Assembly: GCF_036924535.1 (NCBI RefSeq)
Contig: NZ_JAZHRT010000001.1
Location: forward strand, 2,728,001 to 2,792,000
Source of the DNA: Bradyrhizobium sp. AZCC 2262
GTDB taxonomy: Bacteria > Pseudomonadota > Alphaproteobacteria > Rhizobiales > Xanthobacteraceae
DNA length: 64,000 bases
Direction: 5' to 3'
The translations under genes and the position numbers were made by a program. Of this stretch, positions 15,756-25,394 are shown in pieces (within the stretch, counting starts at the first letter, position 1; each line of letters starts with the position of its first letter). The notes under the pieces are model-generated. The model worked only from the letters and a program-made list of their open reading frames with translations, was not told the DNA's origin and ran no database searches.

Positions 15756-16501
15756 CTAAATCAACTGAAAAATGAACGGAAACCCATCGACCCACGGCGA
15801 GTTCCTTTTACGCAATACTCTCACGGCACTCATTGGGGTGGGGACCGCGATTGATTAAGTGTAGAGGCTAGCGGTTAAAATATGTCCTAAGGCCGCACGG
15901 ACGAGGTGATTAGTTGAGCCTGCGCTGCCGAGTAAATTCGTAACCGAGGCTCGGCAGAGCCCTGATCGACTATCGGTTTTCGGCAAAATATCTAATCGGC
16001 CGTGGCCGCGAAGCCTGCGGAGCCGTTCGAGAATAGTCAGCGACGGTTACGACAACAGCTTGAAGAAATGTGGAGAGACCGGAGCGACAAATAGCATAAC
16101 CTTCATACGAGTTCGTCTGTGGCACGACTTCGAATCCCGGCTGGCACGCCCCACTCCTGAGCAAAACTGGGCACATTGCCCGTCAGCCATAACCAGCCCT
16201 TGAAAACGCCTTTTCGTAACCGGGAGGGGGCCCGGCGTGGTCCCAGAGATCCGCCGTTTTCTGAGGGGGGTGTAAATCGGCGTCGAAGGATGATCCCTCC
16301 CGTGTCGAGAGAATCAGAGAGTTATGGTGCGGATCGGCGTTGGGACCGCACGCCGATTCACAATCGACGATTTCGTACCTGGCGTCGAACGCATCGATGA
16401 TAGCGCACGGCCTGTTCTCGCCGGCCCGCCCGCATCAATCGGCGCGAGTGATCCATGGGCCGGCGGGCGTGCTCGCTAGTTCGAAGTCCAGACCTGTGGC
16501 T
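15756..16501. other. Long intergenic region
   Basis: No gene is recognisable. It has repetitive GC-rich phrases (GGATCGGCGTTGGGACCGCACGCCGAT at 16333-16360 is an imperfect palindrome) and short ORFs without start signals. It could hold the promoter of the PilZ gene at its left end. Confidence 0.45.
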
Positions 16502-17845
16502 TCAAGCTGCGACGCTTTTTGTCGGCTCAGTCTGCCGGAGCCTGTCGAACTCCGTCTCCGCTTCCGCCTTTGCAATGGCCAGCATGCGGACCGCGTCGGC
16601 GATGTTTTCGTGAGAGTGATTGGCCATTACCTGCATTCGGATGCGAGCCGCACCCTTGGGAACGGCGGGAAACTCCACGAGGTTGGCGACCAATCCGAGT
16701 TCGATCAGGCGTCTTGAAACAAGACGTGCAAGGCTTTCGGAGCCCATTTTGACGCAAACGATCGCGGATGGGTCGCCATAATAGTCGAGGCCGGCCTGCT
16801 TCAACTCGCGACGAAGCGACAGGACGTTGGCGAGCATCTTGCGTCGTAGCGCGTGTCCTTCGGCGGAGCCGACGATCTCGAATGCCTTGAGTATCGTCGC
16901 GGCCTGCGCCGGCGAAAGGGCATTGGAGAAAGTGGCAGGGGCGCTGTAAAAGCGTAGATATTCCTGCACCGCTCGGCTCTTGCAGGCGACGAACCCGCCG
17001 TTCGACGCAAACGTCTTGGAAAAGCTCCCCATCACAAGGTCGACCTTGCCGAGCATGTTCTGCAGGCCGATATGGCCGCGGCCGTCTTCGCCCAGGCAGC
17101 CAAGATCATGTGCGACGTCGACGACAAGTGTCGCATTGAATTCGTGGCAGAGAGCTTGCAAGATAGCGAGATCGGGTGTGTCAGAGTCCATCGAGAACAA
17201 TCCCTCCGTGATCACGAGGACTCCGTTCTCTTTGTCCTTGGCCCGGATTTTCGCGAGGATGTTACGGCAATATTCGTTGTCGAGGTGCCGGAACAGATGA
17301 AGGTTGCTGGTTGCGGCGTGAGCGCCCTCCTGCAGGCAGGAGTGTGCCAGCATGTCCATCACGATATGGTCGGCCGACCTGACGAGGCCCTTCACGACGC
17401 CGAAGCCCGCGGCCCAACCTGTCGGGTACAACACGACGTGGTCCATCGCCAGGAATTCGGCGATCTTGCGCTCGAGCGCTACCGAGTACGAAGTGTTGCC
17501 GACAAGCGCAGGAGAGCCTGCGCTATGCACCCCGCAGCGCTCGATGGTCTCGATGGCCGTTGCCTTGATGGCCGGATGCGATGCCAGGCTGAGATAGTCC
17601 TGCGACGCAAAGTTGACGCCGCGCATTCTGTTGCCTCGGTCGTCCTGCGCCGCGCAAACGGTCTTGGGACCGTCCTCCGTAGCGCGAGAGAAGGGCCAGA
17701 GCCCATGATGCCGGCGCAGATCCTGCCAGCGGAAGAAACCTTCCGTGCGTCCCAACAGGTCTGCCCCACCGGGGATGCGGAAATCCCTCATGCTGCCCGT
17801 CAAGGCGGCCGGCGAAATACCGGTGTACGAATCGTTTGAAGCCAT
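16502..17845 (-). CDS. Alpha-oxoamine synthase family PLP enzyme
   Basis: 447 residues from ATG 17845. The fold is that of 8-amino-7-oxononanoate synthase, glycine C-acetyltransferase and serine palmitoyltransferase: NFASQDYLSLASHPAIKAT, CGVHSAGSPALVGNTSYSVA, LYPTGWAAGFGVVKGLV, PLP-contacting VVDVAHDLG (Asp243, His246), and the Schiff-base lysine in MGSFSKTFASNGGF (Lys277). These enzymes condense an amino acid with an acyl-CoA and release CO2. The usual AHS after Asp is AHD here. No biotin or sphingolipid genes are adjacent, so the substrate is open. The N-terminal 60 residues are longer than in BioF. Confidence 0.85.
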   Translation of the reverse strand: MASNDSYTGISPAALTGSMRDFRIPGGADLLGRTEGFFRWQDLRRHHGLWPFSRATEDGPKTVCAAQDDRGNRMRGVNFASQDYLSLASHPAIKATAIETIERCGVHSAGSPALVGNTSYSVALERKIAEFLAMDHVVLYPTGWAAGFGVVKGLVRSADHIVMDMLAHSCLQEGAHAATSNLHLFRHLDNEYCRNILAKIRAKDKENGVLVITEGLFSMDSDTPDLAILQALCHEFNATLVVDVAHDLGCLGEDGRGHIGLQNMLGKVDLVMGSFSKTFASNGGFVACKSRAVQEYLRFYSAPATFSNALSPAQAATILKAFEIVGSAEGHALRRKMLANVLSLRRELKQAGLDYYGDPSAIVCVKMGSESLARLVSRRLIELGLVANLVEFPAVPKGAARIRMQVMANHSHENIADAVRMLAIAKAEAETEFDRLRQTEPTKSVAA

Positions 17846-18116
17846 CCTGCGCTCGTTTTTTGGGTTATTCTGCCGAAAGTGCAGGATGCCCGGGACGAGA
17901 TTAATTCCTGGTTGGATATTGGGAAATTTTCCGGCCTTTTCCGGCGAAGTTTGTGTTTGGTTTTCTGCACCTTAAGAGCTGCACAGAAACTTGTGCCGGA
18001 CGCCAGGAAGGGCCGCGAGGGGTCCAGGGCGGCGCCGTGCGCGTAAAGGCGGCGTTAACTATAAGTGACGCAATGTATCTCACCGTCCGAGGCCAGCCGG
18101 AGGAGACGAGGAACCC

Positions 18117-18908
18117 ATGATCGGCGTACTGGAAGACCCTACTCAGCCGTTCCGCAAGAATTCACGCCGTGTAGCGGCTGCAGCGGCGGTTGTCATTGCG
18201 CTCTCCGCTCCGGCGTACGCTGCAGATTTGCGCCTCCCCGTGAAAGAAGCCCCCCCGCCCATCCCGGTATTCTCTTGGACCGGCCTTTATATCGGCGCGA
18301 ACGCCGGCTGGGGCTCGAGCCGTAACTGCTGGGATCTTGTTCCGCCCACGCCGGTACCACCGGCGTTGTTGGGCCCCGAGGGCTGCCACGATGCAACAGG
18401 TGCGGTAGCCGGCGGTCAAATCGGTTATCGCTGGCAGACCGGCACCTGGGTCCTTGGTCTGGAAGCGCAGGGTAACTGGGCTGACCTCAATGGCAGCAAG
18501 GTCAGCCCGCCGTTCCCCACGACGACCAATCGGTCGCGGATCGAAGCATTCGGCCTGTTCACCGGCCAGGCCGGCTGGGCCGTCCAAAATGCACTGCTCT
18601 ACGTCAAGGGCGGTGCCGCTGTTGCCGATAGCCGCTTTCGCTATACCGACAACGCGACCGGCACCGTCCTTGGCGCCGCGAATGATACTCGATGGGGAGC
18701 CACGGCAGGCGTCGGCCTCGAATACGGCTTCGCTCCGAACTGGTCGGTCGCAGTGGAGTACGACCATCTGTTCATGCCGAACCGTACGCATGACTTTGTC
18801 AGCCCGGCCGGTCTTTACGCAGGCACGGTCGCCATCCGTCAGGATGTCGATCTCGTTACCGCCCGCGTGAACTACAGGTTTGGCGGTCCGGTGGTAGCGA
18901 AATATTAG
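18117..18908 (+). CDS. Outer-membrane beta-barrel protein (Omp25/31 type)
   Basis: 263 residues from ATG 18117; a purine-rich GGAGGAGACGAGGAACCC precedes it. A signal peptide ends at about APAYA-ADLRL (residues 31-36), followed by a short Pro-rich linker and FSWTGLYIGANAGWGSSR, the hallmark of the rhizobial Omp25/Omp31 family. Repeated amphipathic strands follow (GGQIGYRWQTGTWVLGLEA, GLFTGQAGWAVQNALLYVKG, GVGLEYGFAPNWSVAVEY), ending in VNYRFGGPVVAKY with an aromatic last residue for BAM recognition. It sits in the outer membrane, probably as an 8-strand barrel. Its own strong terminator follows. Confidence 0.9.
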   Translation: MIGVLEDPTQPFRKNSRRVAAAAAVVIALSAPAYAADLRLPVKEAPPPIPVFSWTGLYIGANAGWGSSRNCWDLVPPTPVPPALLGPEGCHDATGAVAGGQIGYRWQTGTWVLGLEAQGNWADLNGSKVSPPFPTTTNRSRIEAFGLFTGQAGWAVQNALLYVKGGAAVADSRFRYTDNATGTVLGAANDTRWGATAGVGLEYGFAPNWSVAVEYDHLFMPNRTHDFVSPAGLYAGTVAIRQDVDLVTARVNYRFGGPVVAKY

Positions 18909-18934
18909 TCGCGCTGAAATTCGATGCTTGAATG

Positions 18935-18959
18935 AGGCCGGCCAAAAGCCGGCCTTTTT
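18935..18959 (+). terminator. Intrinsic terminator of the outer-membrane protein gene
   Basis: AGGCCGGC-CAAAA-GCCGGCCT followed by TTTT: an 8-bp perfect stem with a 5-nt loop, 27 bp after the stop codon. Confidence 0.9.
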
Positions 18960-19013
18960 CACGCGGGCCGTAAAGCCGCGCTACAGAATGCCCTTGGTCT
19001 AACGTTCGTGGGC

Positions 19014-19403
19014 CTACGCCACCGAGCTTTGTTGCGCGACCGGAGGCAGGAGCGATCGAATCTTGCCGAGGAGCCGCTGCATGTCGACAGGCTTCGTATC
19101 AAAATCGGAGCAGCCGACTTCGACGCTCTTGTCGCGATCGCTGGCAAGCGCATGGGCTGTCAGTGCAATGATGGGAATGGCCGATGTTGCCGGATTGGCC
19201 TTGATCCGCTGTGTTGCTTCCCAACCGTCCATTTCGCCGAGCGCCACATCCATCAGGATCAGGTCCGGCAGTTCGCTCGCCGCCATATCTACGCCCGTCG
19301 GGCCGTCGCAAGCGCAGCAGACGGAAAAGCCGTTGCGCTCGAGACGGCGCGTAAGCATGTCCCTGTTCATCTCATTGTCTTCAACAAGCAGAATTCTATG
19401 CAT
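19014..19403 (-). CDS. Single-domain response regulator (DivK/CheY-like)
   Basis: ATG 19403 gives 129 residues. HRILLVEDNEMNRDMLTRRL has the acidic pocket, LILMDVALGEMDGWEA carries the phospho-acceptor Asp52, IIALTAHAL the Thr, and DTKPVDMQRLL the Lys. There is no output domain, so it relays phosphate or acts by protein contact. Its start overlaps the end of the histidine kinase gene by 8 bases, so translation is coupled and the kinase at 19396-20874 is the expected partner. Confidence 0.92.
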   Translation of the reverse strand: MHRILLVEDNEMNRDMLTRRLERNGFSVCCACDGPTGVDMAASELPDLILMDVALGEMDGWEATQRIKANPATSAIPIIALTAHALASDRDKSVEVGCSDFDTKPVDMQRLLGKIRSLLPPVAQQSSVA

Positions 19404-20874
19404 TGGCCATTCCAGCGGGAGCAGGCAGAGCAGTGTCGGTGACGTCGGGAACGAGCGTCGCCGCGGCGTAGCGGTCGGTTTTCCGCCGACCATCAACGAG
19501 TGGCATTCTGATGGTAAAGCGGCTGCCCTTTCCGGGTTCGCTTTCCACCGAGATCTCGCCGCCCATCAACTTGCAGAGCCTTTGGCTGAGCGCTAATCCA
19601 AGTCCCGTACCGCCATATTTGCTGGTGCTGGAGTCGTCAGCGACCGTGAATTTCTCGAAGAGCTTCGGCATTTGATCCGATGCGATACCGATTCCCGTAT
19701 CGATGACGTCAACGATGAGCTGATCGCCCGCCACGCCCTTGAGGCGTCGCGCGGCGATTTCCACCCTCCCGTTGTGGGTGAATTTCGCTGCGTTATCAGT
19801 CAGCTGCCCAATCACATTGCGAAACCTTCCGGCATCGCAGAGTGCGGTCCCCAGATCGGGAGGGATCGAACATGCGAGCTCGCTTCCGTTTGCCTCAACC
19901 GCGGTCCTCGCCCGCTCGGCAACATCCCGAAGCAATTCGCCGAAATCTGTCTCTTCCAGATGCAGCTCCATTTTGCCGGCTTCGATCTTGGAAAGATCGA
20001 GCACCTCGTTGACGAGCTTCAGCAGGTGCTGTCCGGCCGTGTGTATCTTGGTCAGGTCAGCAATGCCCTCCCTGTCTCGTTCTATCTCGGCGTCTTCGAG
20101 CAGCATCTGGCTGTAGCCGATCACTGCGTTGAGCGGTGTGCGCAGCTCGTGACTCATCTTGGCCAGAAACTCGGATTTCGCGGCTCCTGCGCGCTCGGCT
20201 TCCTCGGTTGCCGCACGCAACGCCGATGCAGTCGCCACGTGCTGCCGCATCTCGCTTTCCAGCTCGCCCTGTGAGGCTTGAATCTTCGCATAATAGAGCG
20301 CCATCATCGCCACATAGATCGACGCCGCCGTCGTCGAGACGAGACCAAGCCCCTGCATTGCGGCAGCCGGCAGCTTGCTGTTGATTTCAAAGCCGTGCGA
20401 ATAGAAGAAGCTGAATACCGCCACGTTGGCTACGAACATGGTCATTACGATCAGTCGCAGCTTGCTCGACGAGCCCAGATAGAAAAATGCCAGCAACGGT
20501 ATGACGAGTACCCAGGCGAGCGTGGGCGAGGTCACGCCGCCATAGAAGAAGCAGCTCCAGAGAATGCAGAAGATCAGGTTCTCGATCGAGACCAGCGCAA
20601 GCGTGTCGTAGGGCGCGCCGGCGCGCAGAATGAACGGAAATACCCAGAACGACGTGATCGACGCCGCCAATACCGCCACGTCATATCCGGGCGCGGGATC
20701 GAGCAGATAGATCGAAATCGGTACTACGTTTCCGATGAACGGACCCAGGATGTGACTGACGAGAAACACGTGAGCACGCTTTCTCGTATCGCGGTCGGCG
20801 GCGATGCTGGCCGGAATGAAGTAATTGACCACCCTGTCGAGGGCAGCAAGTGCCGTTGCAAATTTGGCGTTCAT
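19396..20874 (-). CDS. Membrane sensor histidine kinase
   Basis: I choose ATG 20874 (492 residues); the frame is open to 20979 but the extra part is a poor match to the sister kinase. Five or six membrane segments lie at about 40-190 (FLVSHILGPFIGNVVPISIY to STTAASIYVAMMALYYAK), then a coiled linker, HisKA with His242 (FLAKMSHELRTPLNAVIGY), and a HATPase domain with N box (LTDNAAKFTHNGRVEIAA), DTGIGI, F box (LFEKFTVADDSS) and KYGGTGLGLALSQRLC. All catalytic boxes are present. It is a paralogue of the divergent kinase at 21083 and is coupled to the receiver gene at 19014-19403. The input signal is unknown. Confidence 0.9.
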   Translation of the reverse strand: MNAKFATALAALDRVVNYFIPASIAADRDTRKRAHVFLVSHILGPFIGNVVPISIYLLDPAPGYDVAVLAASITSFWVFPFILRAGAPYDTLALVSIENLIFCILWSCFFYGGVTSPTLAWVLVIPLLAFFYLGSSSKLRLIVMTMFVANVAVFSFFYSHGFEINSKLPAAAMQGLGLVSTTAASIYVAMMALYYAKIQASQGELESEMRQHVATASALRAATEEAERAGAAKSEFLAKMSHELRTPLNAVIGYSQMLLEDAEIERDREGIADLTKIHTAGQHLLKLVNEVLDLSKIEAGKMELHLEETDFGELLRDVAERARTAVEANGSELACSIPPDLGTALCDAGRFRNVIGQLTDNAAKFTHNGRVEIAARRLKGVAGDQLIVDVIDTGIGIASDQMPKLFEKFTVADDSSTSKYGGTGLGLALSQRLCKLMGGEISVESEPGKGSRFTIRMPLVDGRRKTDRYAAATLVPDVTDTALPAPAGMANA

Positions 20875-21082
20875 GAAATTGGGCCGCTTCCTGCGAGTTG
20901 GTCTTCCGATATTCGATCCGTTGCGCTTGCGGCTTTGCAAGTAGAAATAAGGACAGTTTCCGGCAGCTAACAGTTTCATTGCTCGCTTAAAACCGCGTTA
21001 ATCAGCAGGCAGCCCTGACTAAACCGAATATTAAAGAGAGGCGCGCTAGCTTGCCGGGATAAAACGTCCGTGAAGGATCGAC

Positions 21083-22513
21083 ATGCCCATTTGGCAAGAA
21101 GTCGTTAAGTTTATTGATTGGTTTATTCCAGCGGAGGCCAAGCTCGAGCGCTCCAAGCGGGAGCTCGCGCAGAACTTCGTATTCACTCATCTGTTCGGAC
21201 CACTGCTTTCGCAGTCCATCGCTGTATTTCTCTATCTCAGCGACCCGCACCGGGGCGCTGCCTGCTTGACTGTCATCGCTTGCATCTGGCTGTTCTGGAC
21301 ACTTCCGTTCGTCTACAAGATGAGCTGCAACCTGCAGCTATCGGCGCTGATCTCCGTTGAGCTGCTAGCCTTCACTTCTCTGTTTGGCGCCTACTTCTAC
21401 GGCGGCGTCAGCTCGCCGTTTCTGCCATGGTTGATCGTCAGCCTGCTGCTTGGCTTCTTCTATCTGTCGGAACGGCCAATCCTCGTCCTCGGCCTGTTCA
21501 CGTTCAACATTCTTGGCTTCGTTCTCGCCTACCTGCTGTGGGGATTTCCGACGCTGCTGTCGCACGAACAACTTTCAACGGTCGGCTGGATCTCGATCCT
21601 CTCCGCCACGATCTACATGTCGTGGATGGCGATTTACTACGCCAACATGATCACCGTGGGATCCGATCTCGAGCGCGAAGCCGAACGGCATCGGGAAACG
21701 GCGGTGCGCCTGCGCGAAGCCAAGGACATGGCCGATGAGGCGAACCGCGCCAAGTCGATCTTCCTGGCCAAGATGAGCCACGAGCTTCGAACGCCGCTAA
21801 ATGCGGTGATCGGATTCAGCGAGATTTTGCTCGAGGGTGTGGAGTTCGAGGGCAAGAACAGCCGAAAGAAGCCGGATCTCGAACGGATCAATTCCGCTGG
21901 AAAGCATCTGCTGTCGCTGGTGACCGACGTCCTCGATCTGTCGAAGATCGAGTCCAACCATGTCGAGCTGAAGATCGAACAGTTCGATCTGAATGACATG
22001 GTTCGCGAGGTTGTCGCCACGGTTCAGCCGGTGGTGGCCGAAAAGAAGAATAAGCTCGTCGTCAGATGCCCTTCCAACCTGGGCATCGTGTCGACGGACC
22101 AGACCAAGTTGCGGCAGGCCGCGCTCAATCTGTTGAGCAATGCAGCGAAGTTCACGGAAGCGGGCACGATCATCCTCTCGGCACAGCGCCGCAAGCATCA
22201 AGCGGGCGACTGGATCGAGATCCAGGTTCAGGACACAGGAATAGGCATCAACGAGTCCGAAATCGGAAGACTCTTCCAGAATTTTGGTCAGGCCAGCCAA
22301 GCGACATCCAGCAAGTATGGCGGAACGGGTCTGGGCCTTGCGCTAAGCCAGAAGCTTTGTGCGCTAATGGGCGGAGGCATCTCGGCAACCAGCGAACCCG
22401 GACGAGGATCCTGCTTCACCATACGTGTGCTGGCCTGGATGACCGAGCAGCAGCCGGCCGAGGAACCGTCCATCATGCCCGCGTTTGCGGCTGCCAGCGC
22501 TTCGGCGGTGTAA
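21083..22513 (+). CDS. Membrane sensor histidine kinase (sister of 19396-20874)
   Basis: 476 residues from ATG 21083, with GAAGGATC 4 nt upstream. It has the same plan as the divergent kinase: MPIWQEVVKFIDWFIPAEAK, five to six membrane segments at 33-190 (THLFGPLLSQSIAVFLYL, VSSPFLPWLIVSLLLGFFYL), HisKA with His233 (FLAKMSHELRTPLNAVIGF), N box, DTGIGI, GTGLGLALSQKLC. It is followed after 2 bp by the receiver-GGDEF-EAL gene, so it presumably controls c-di-GMP turnover. The two kinases share a divergent control region of about 210 bp (20875-21082). Confidence 0.92.
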   Translation: MPIWQEVVKFIDWFIPAEAKLERSKRELAQNFVFTHLFGPLLSQSIAVFLYLSDPHRGAACLTVIACIWLFWTLPFVYKMSCNLQLSALISVELLAFTSLFGAYFYGGVSSPFLPWLIVSLLLGFFYLSERPILVLGLFTFNILGFVLAYLLWGFPTLLSHEQLSTVGWISILSATIYMSWMAIYYANMITVGSDLEREAERHRETAVRLREAKDMADEANRAKSIFLAKMSHELRTPLNAVIGFSEILLEGVEFEGKNSRKKPDLERINSAGKHLLSLVTDVLDLSKIESNHVELKIEQFDLNDMVREVVATVQPVVAEKKNKLVVRCPSNLGIVSTDQTKLRQAALNLLSNAAKFTEAGTIILSAQRRKHQAGDWIEIQVQDTGIGINESEIGRLFQNFGQASQATSSKYGGTGLGLALSQKLCALMGGGISATSEPGRGSCFTIRVLAWMTEQQPAEEPSIMPAFAAASASAV

Positions 22514-22515
22514 AA

Positions 22516-24426
22516 ATGTCCATCCAGACCACAAATGTAACTCGTCTCGAGGACTTTGCCTCCCAGGAGTCCGCGAGCACCACCGCCAGCATTGTTGAGG
22601 AGGTACGTCCCCATTTGCTGATTGTCGATGACATCAGCGACAATCGCGCGATCCTTTCCCGGCGCTTTGAACGGCGCGGCTTTGCCGTCACGGAGGCGGA
22701 ATCCGGGCTTGCCGCCATTGAACTGATCGAGAGAGAGACGTTTGATCTCGTCCTTCTCGACGTCATGATGCCTGGAATTGACGGCATAGAAACCTTGAAG
22801 CGGATCCGCGATCGAAAATCGGCGTCCGCGCTTCCCGTCATCATGGTTACCGCCAAGTCGGAAAGCACCAACATTGTCGGCGCCCTCGAGTGCGGCGCCA
22901 ACGACTACGTCACGAAACCGGTGGATTTTTCGGTCGCATTGGCGCGGGTGAATACGCAGATCAGCCGCAGGCGCGCGGAGCGGCAGGTGGAGCTTGCGAA
23001 TGAACGGCTTCGCACGACAAATGAAGCATTGGAGGCGCGCGTGGAAGAGCGCACCAAGCGCCTCGCCGACGCCAACCAAAGGCTCAAGGAAGAGATCGCA
23101 GATCGTGAGGAACTGCAGGCGAGATCCCAATATCTCGCTTATCATGATTCGCTGACAGGGCTCGGCAATCGGCTGCTGTTCAAGGAGCAGCTCGAGCAGG
23201 CGCTTACAGACGAAACGGTGACACCGCATCCGCTTGCGGTCCTGTTCGTAGATCTCGATGGATTCAAGGCGGTCAACGACACCGGGGGCCACTCGGTCGG
23301 CGATCTGCTTCTGAAATCCCTTTCTGCCAGGCTTCGCGATCTGCTTCCGCCAAGGGATCGCATTGCGCGGCTAGGCGGCGACGAATTCGCGATCCTGCAG
23401 ATATCGGGTGTCCAACCATCAGCGTCGATCGCTCTTGCGGAGCGGATCATCGAGGTTGCGGCTCATCCACAGACCATCGAAGGAAACGACGTGACCGTGG
23501 GCGCGAGCGTCGGAATCGCGATCGTGCACCCCGGTGAAATGAATGCGGAAACCGTCCTTAAATGCGCGGATCTCGCGATGTACAGCGCAAAGTCCGGCGG
23601 TCGCGGCACATTTCGCATGTTCGATCCGCAGATGGATGCCGCCGTCCAGACCAGGCGGTCGCTGGAGCGGGATATGCGCAACGCCCTGGCGCAGGGCGAT
23701 TTCAGCCTGTTCTATCAACCGCTGGTTAACCTGCAGACCAAGAAGGTAACCGCTTTTGAAGCGTTGATGCGCTGGCATCACCCCGAGCGGGGCTCGGTGG
23801 CGCCGTCGGAATTCATTCCGGTCGCCGAAGAGATGGGCCTGATCCTGCCGCTGGGCGAGTGGGCATTGAGACGAGCATGCATGGAGGCGGTCCAATGGCC
23901 GGACGAAATCAACCTCTCGGTCAATCTGTCTCCGTTGCAGTTCGCCAAGGGAAACCTTGTTTCAACCGTCATGAGCGCGTTGGCTTCGTCGGGACTGCCA
24001 GCGAGCCGCCTCGAGTTGGAAATCACGGAATCGGTGTTGCTCGAAAAATCCGAGAGAAACATCGGGATCTTGAATCATTTGCGTTCGCTGGGCGTGCGGA
24101 TTTCGATGGACGATTTTGGCACGGGCTATTCCAGCATCGGTTACCTGCGCAGTTTTCCGTTCGACAAGATCAAGATTGATCAATCCTTCGTTCGGGATGT
24201 GCTCGTTGACGAGGGAAGTTTGGCAATCGTTCGAGCGATCGCCGGGCTGGGTGTGAGCTTCGGCATGACGACAACCGCCGAGGGTGTCGAGACGGAAGAG
24301 CAATTGCGGTGCCTGAACCGGGAGGGCTGTATCGAAGTTCAGGGATACCTGCTCAGCAAACCGGTACCGCCGGCCGAAGTGGCCGAATTGCTGGAGCAGC
24401 TGGCCGCAAAGGCGCTGGACGGCTAG
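22516..24426 (+). CDS. Response regulator with GGDEF and EAL domains
   Basis: 636 residues from ATG 22516, two bases after the kinase stop. The receiver domain (about 30-150) has HLLIVDDISDN, phospho-acceptor Asp82 and VTKPVDF. A coiled linker (150-200) leads to a GGDEF domain (205-365; LTGLGNRLLFKEQL, GGDEF at 287-291) and an EAL domain (375-630; E415-A416-L417, NLSVNLSPLQF, ELEITESVLL, DDFGTGYSSIGYLR, KIKIDQSFV, AEGVETEEQ). Both active sites look intact, so it could make or break c-di-GMP. The product-inhibition RxxD is not at its usual place before GGDEF (PPRD instead). It should be phosphorylated by the kinase at 21083. Confidence 0.93.
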   Translation: MSIQTTNVTRLEDFASQESASTTASIVEEVRPHLLIVDDISDNRAILSRRFERRGFAVTEAESGLAAIELIERETFDLVLLDVMMPGIDGIETLKRIRDRKSASALPVIMVTAKSESTNIVGALECGANDYVTKPVDFSVALARVNTQISRRRAERQVELANERLRTTNEALEARVEERTKRLADANQRLKEEIADREELQARSQYLAYHDSLTGLGNRLLFKEQLEQALTDETVTPHPLAVLFVDLDGFKAVNDTGGHSVGDLLLKSLSARLRDLLPPRDRIARLGGDEFAILQISGVQPSASIALAERIIEVAAHPQTIEGNDVTVGASVGIAIVHPGEMNAETVLKCADLAMYSAKSGGRGTFRMFDPQMDAAVQTRRSLERDMRNALAQGDFSLFYQPLVNLQTKKVTAFEALMRWHHPERGSVAPSEFIPVAEEMGLILPLGEWALRRACMEAVQWPDEINLSVNLSPLQFAKGNLVSTVMSALASSGLPASRLELEITESVLLEKSERNIGILNHLRSLGVRISMDDFGTGYSSIGYLRSFPFDKIKIDQSFVRDVLVDEGSLAIVRAIAGLGVSFGMTTTAEGVETEEQLRCLNREGCIEVQGYLLSKPVPPAEVAELLEQLAAKALDG

Positions 24427-24445
24427 TACGCCATGAGCCCGCGAG

Positions 24446-24715
24446 CTAAGCGGAACGGTTTCGGTCAGTTGCGGTAGCTCCCATTGTATCGCGCACCAGT
24501 GCCACCCTCAGGGTCAAAGTGAGATCCGAAAGCGTCAGATACTGCCTCGTATCGTCTGGGGAGGGCACGATCACATAGTCTCTAATCCCACCGTTGGCAT
24601 CGTTTAGTCGCAGGACGACAAGCGGCTCGGCCCCCGCATTTCTATCGCCATATTCGAGAGCGGCTTGAGCGCGCCTACCCGGCGAAGACGAAATCGTCCA
24701 TCCTGAGTTTTCCAA
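24446..24715 (-). CDS. Hypothetical protein
   Basis: 89 residues. RAQAALEYGDRNAGAEPLVV, LRLNDANGGIRDYVIVPSPD and QYLTLSDLTLTLRVALVRDT look like part of a folded beta-rich protein. I do not know the family, and the start is unclear, so it may be a fragment. It is convergent with the GGDEF-EAL gene, 19 bp away. Confidence 0.45.
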   Translation of the reverse strand: MENSGWTISSSPGRRAQAALEYGDRNAGAEPLVVLRLNDANGGIRDYVIVPSPDDTRQYLTLSDLTLTLRVALVRDTMGATATDRNRSA

Positions 24716-25202
24716 GCGGCATAGGCTTGAGGCCGCCTGCGAGCCGCACGAGAATACGAAGGATGTCGCCCTTCCCCCAGCTATTCACAGAGGACAAATA
24801 GCGAATTCAAACCTTCCACATCAAATCACAAAGCAATAGTTTGACTTCGCGAGCGATTTCGTTTTGTACAATGATTTTGCACTCCGATTGACAATGCGAC
24901 CAAAGACGCTTCGTGAGCATCGGCGAACGCGGCGCCAATGTTGGCCACTTCAAAGCAGGGCAGCGTCGGCGTAATGATCGGACAGAGACGCTGTCGCAAA
25001 TCGTGCATCTAACCTTGCGTCGCATGTTTGAACCGAACGCTGATTTTGACAAGCAGCAACGCCGGATTGCCTGCGCACCCGTCGTCCAAGACGTGTGCGT
25101 AGTGCGATGACCCGAACGGAGAACCTCAGCGGGACCGTGCGGGCTTTCTCTCAGCGCGGATGATCGTCACGAAGCGCGTTGCGCAACGGAGCGGAGTAAG
25201 CG
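24716..25202. other. Intergenic region
   Basis: Small ORFs on both strands around 24807-25110 show no domain and no good start. Nothing else seen. Confidence 0.4.
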
Positions 25203-25394
25203 ATGAAGGACAAAGATCGCACTAGCGAACACGAGCATCAGGGCCGTATCGGGAGTTTGCTGAAAAACGCGCTCAACACGCAACTGCAGCCGTTGAGGTC
25301 ACTCGAGACCGCAACCAAGAAGCGGAGAGCGCAGAAAAAGAAGCCGATAAACAATTCTGGGTTCACGAGACCAACGACGACGACTTCCGGCTAA
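25203..25394 (+). CDS. Small basic hypothetical protein
   Basis: 63 residues from ATG 25203 with GGAG at about -13. It is rich in Lys/Arg (LETATKKRRAQKKKPINN) and polar throughout, probably disordered. It could be a real small protein or chance; composition is the only support. Confidence 0.35.
   Translation: MKDKDRTSEHEHQGRIGSLLKNALNTQLQPLRSLETATKKRRAQKKKPINNSGFTRPTTTTSG

Noticed and set aside
16333..16545. Imperfect GC-rich palindromes read as a possible CRISPR or repeat array
   Set aside because: There is no regular repeat-spacer pattern. No CRISPR array or cas gene is seen anywhere in the window.
22066..22515. 150-codon upstream extension of the GGDEF-EAL gene
   Set aside because: It overlaps the kinase domain of 21083-22513 in another frame. 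The ATG at 22516 begins a normal receiver domain.
22288..23292. 334-codon minus-strand ORF
   Set aside because: Antisense to the receiver-GGDEF-EAL gene; no recognisable domain.
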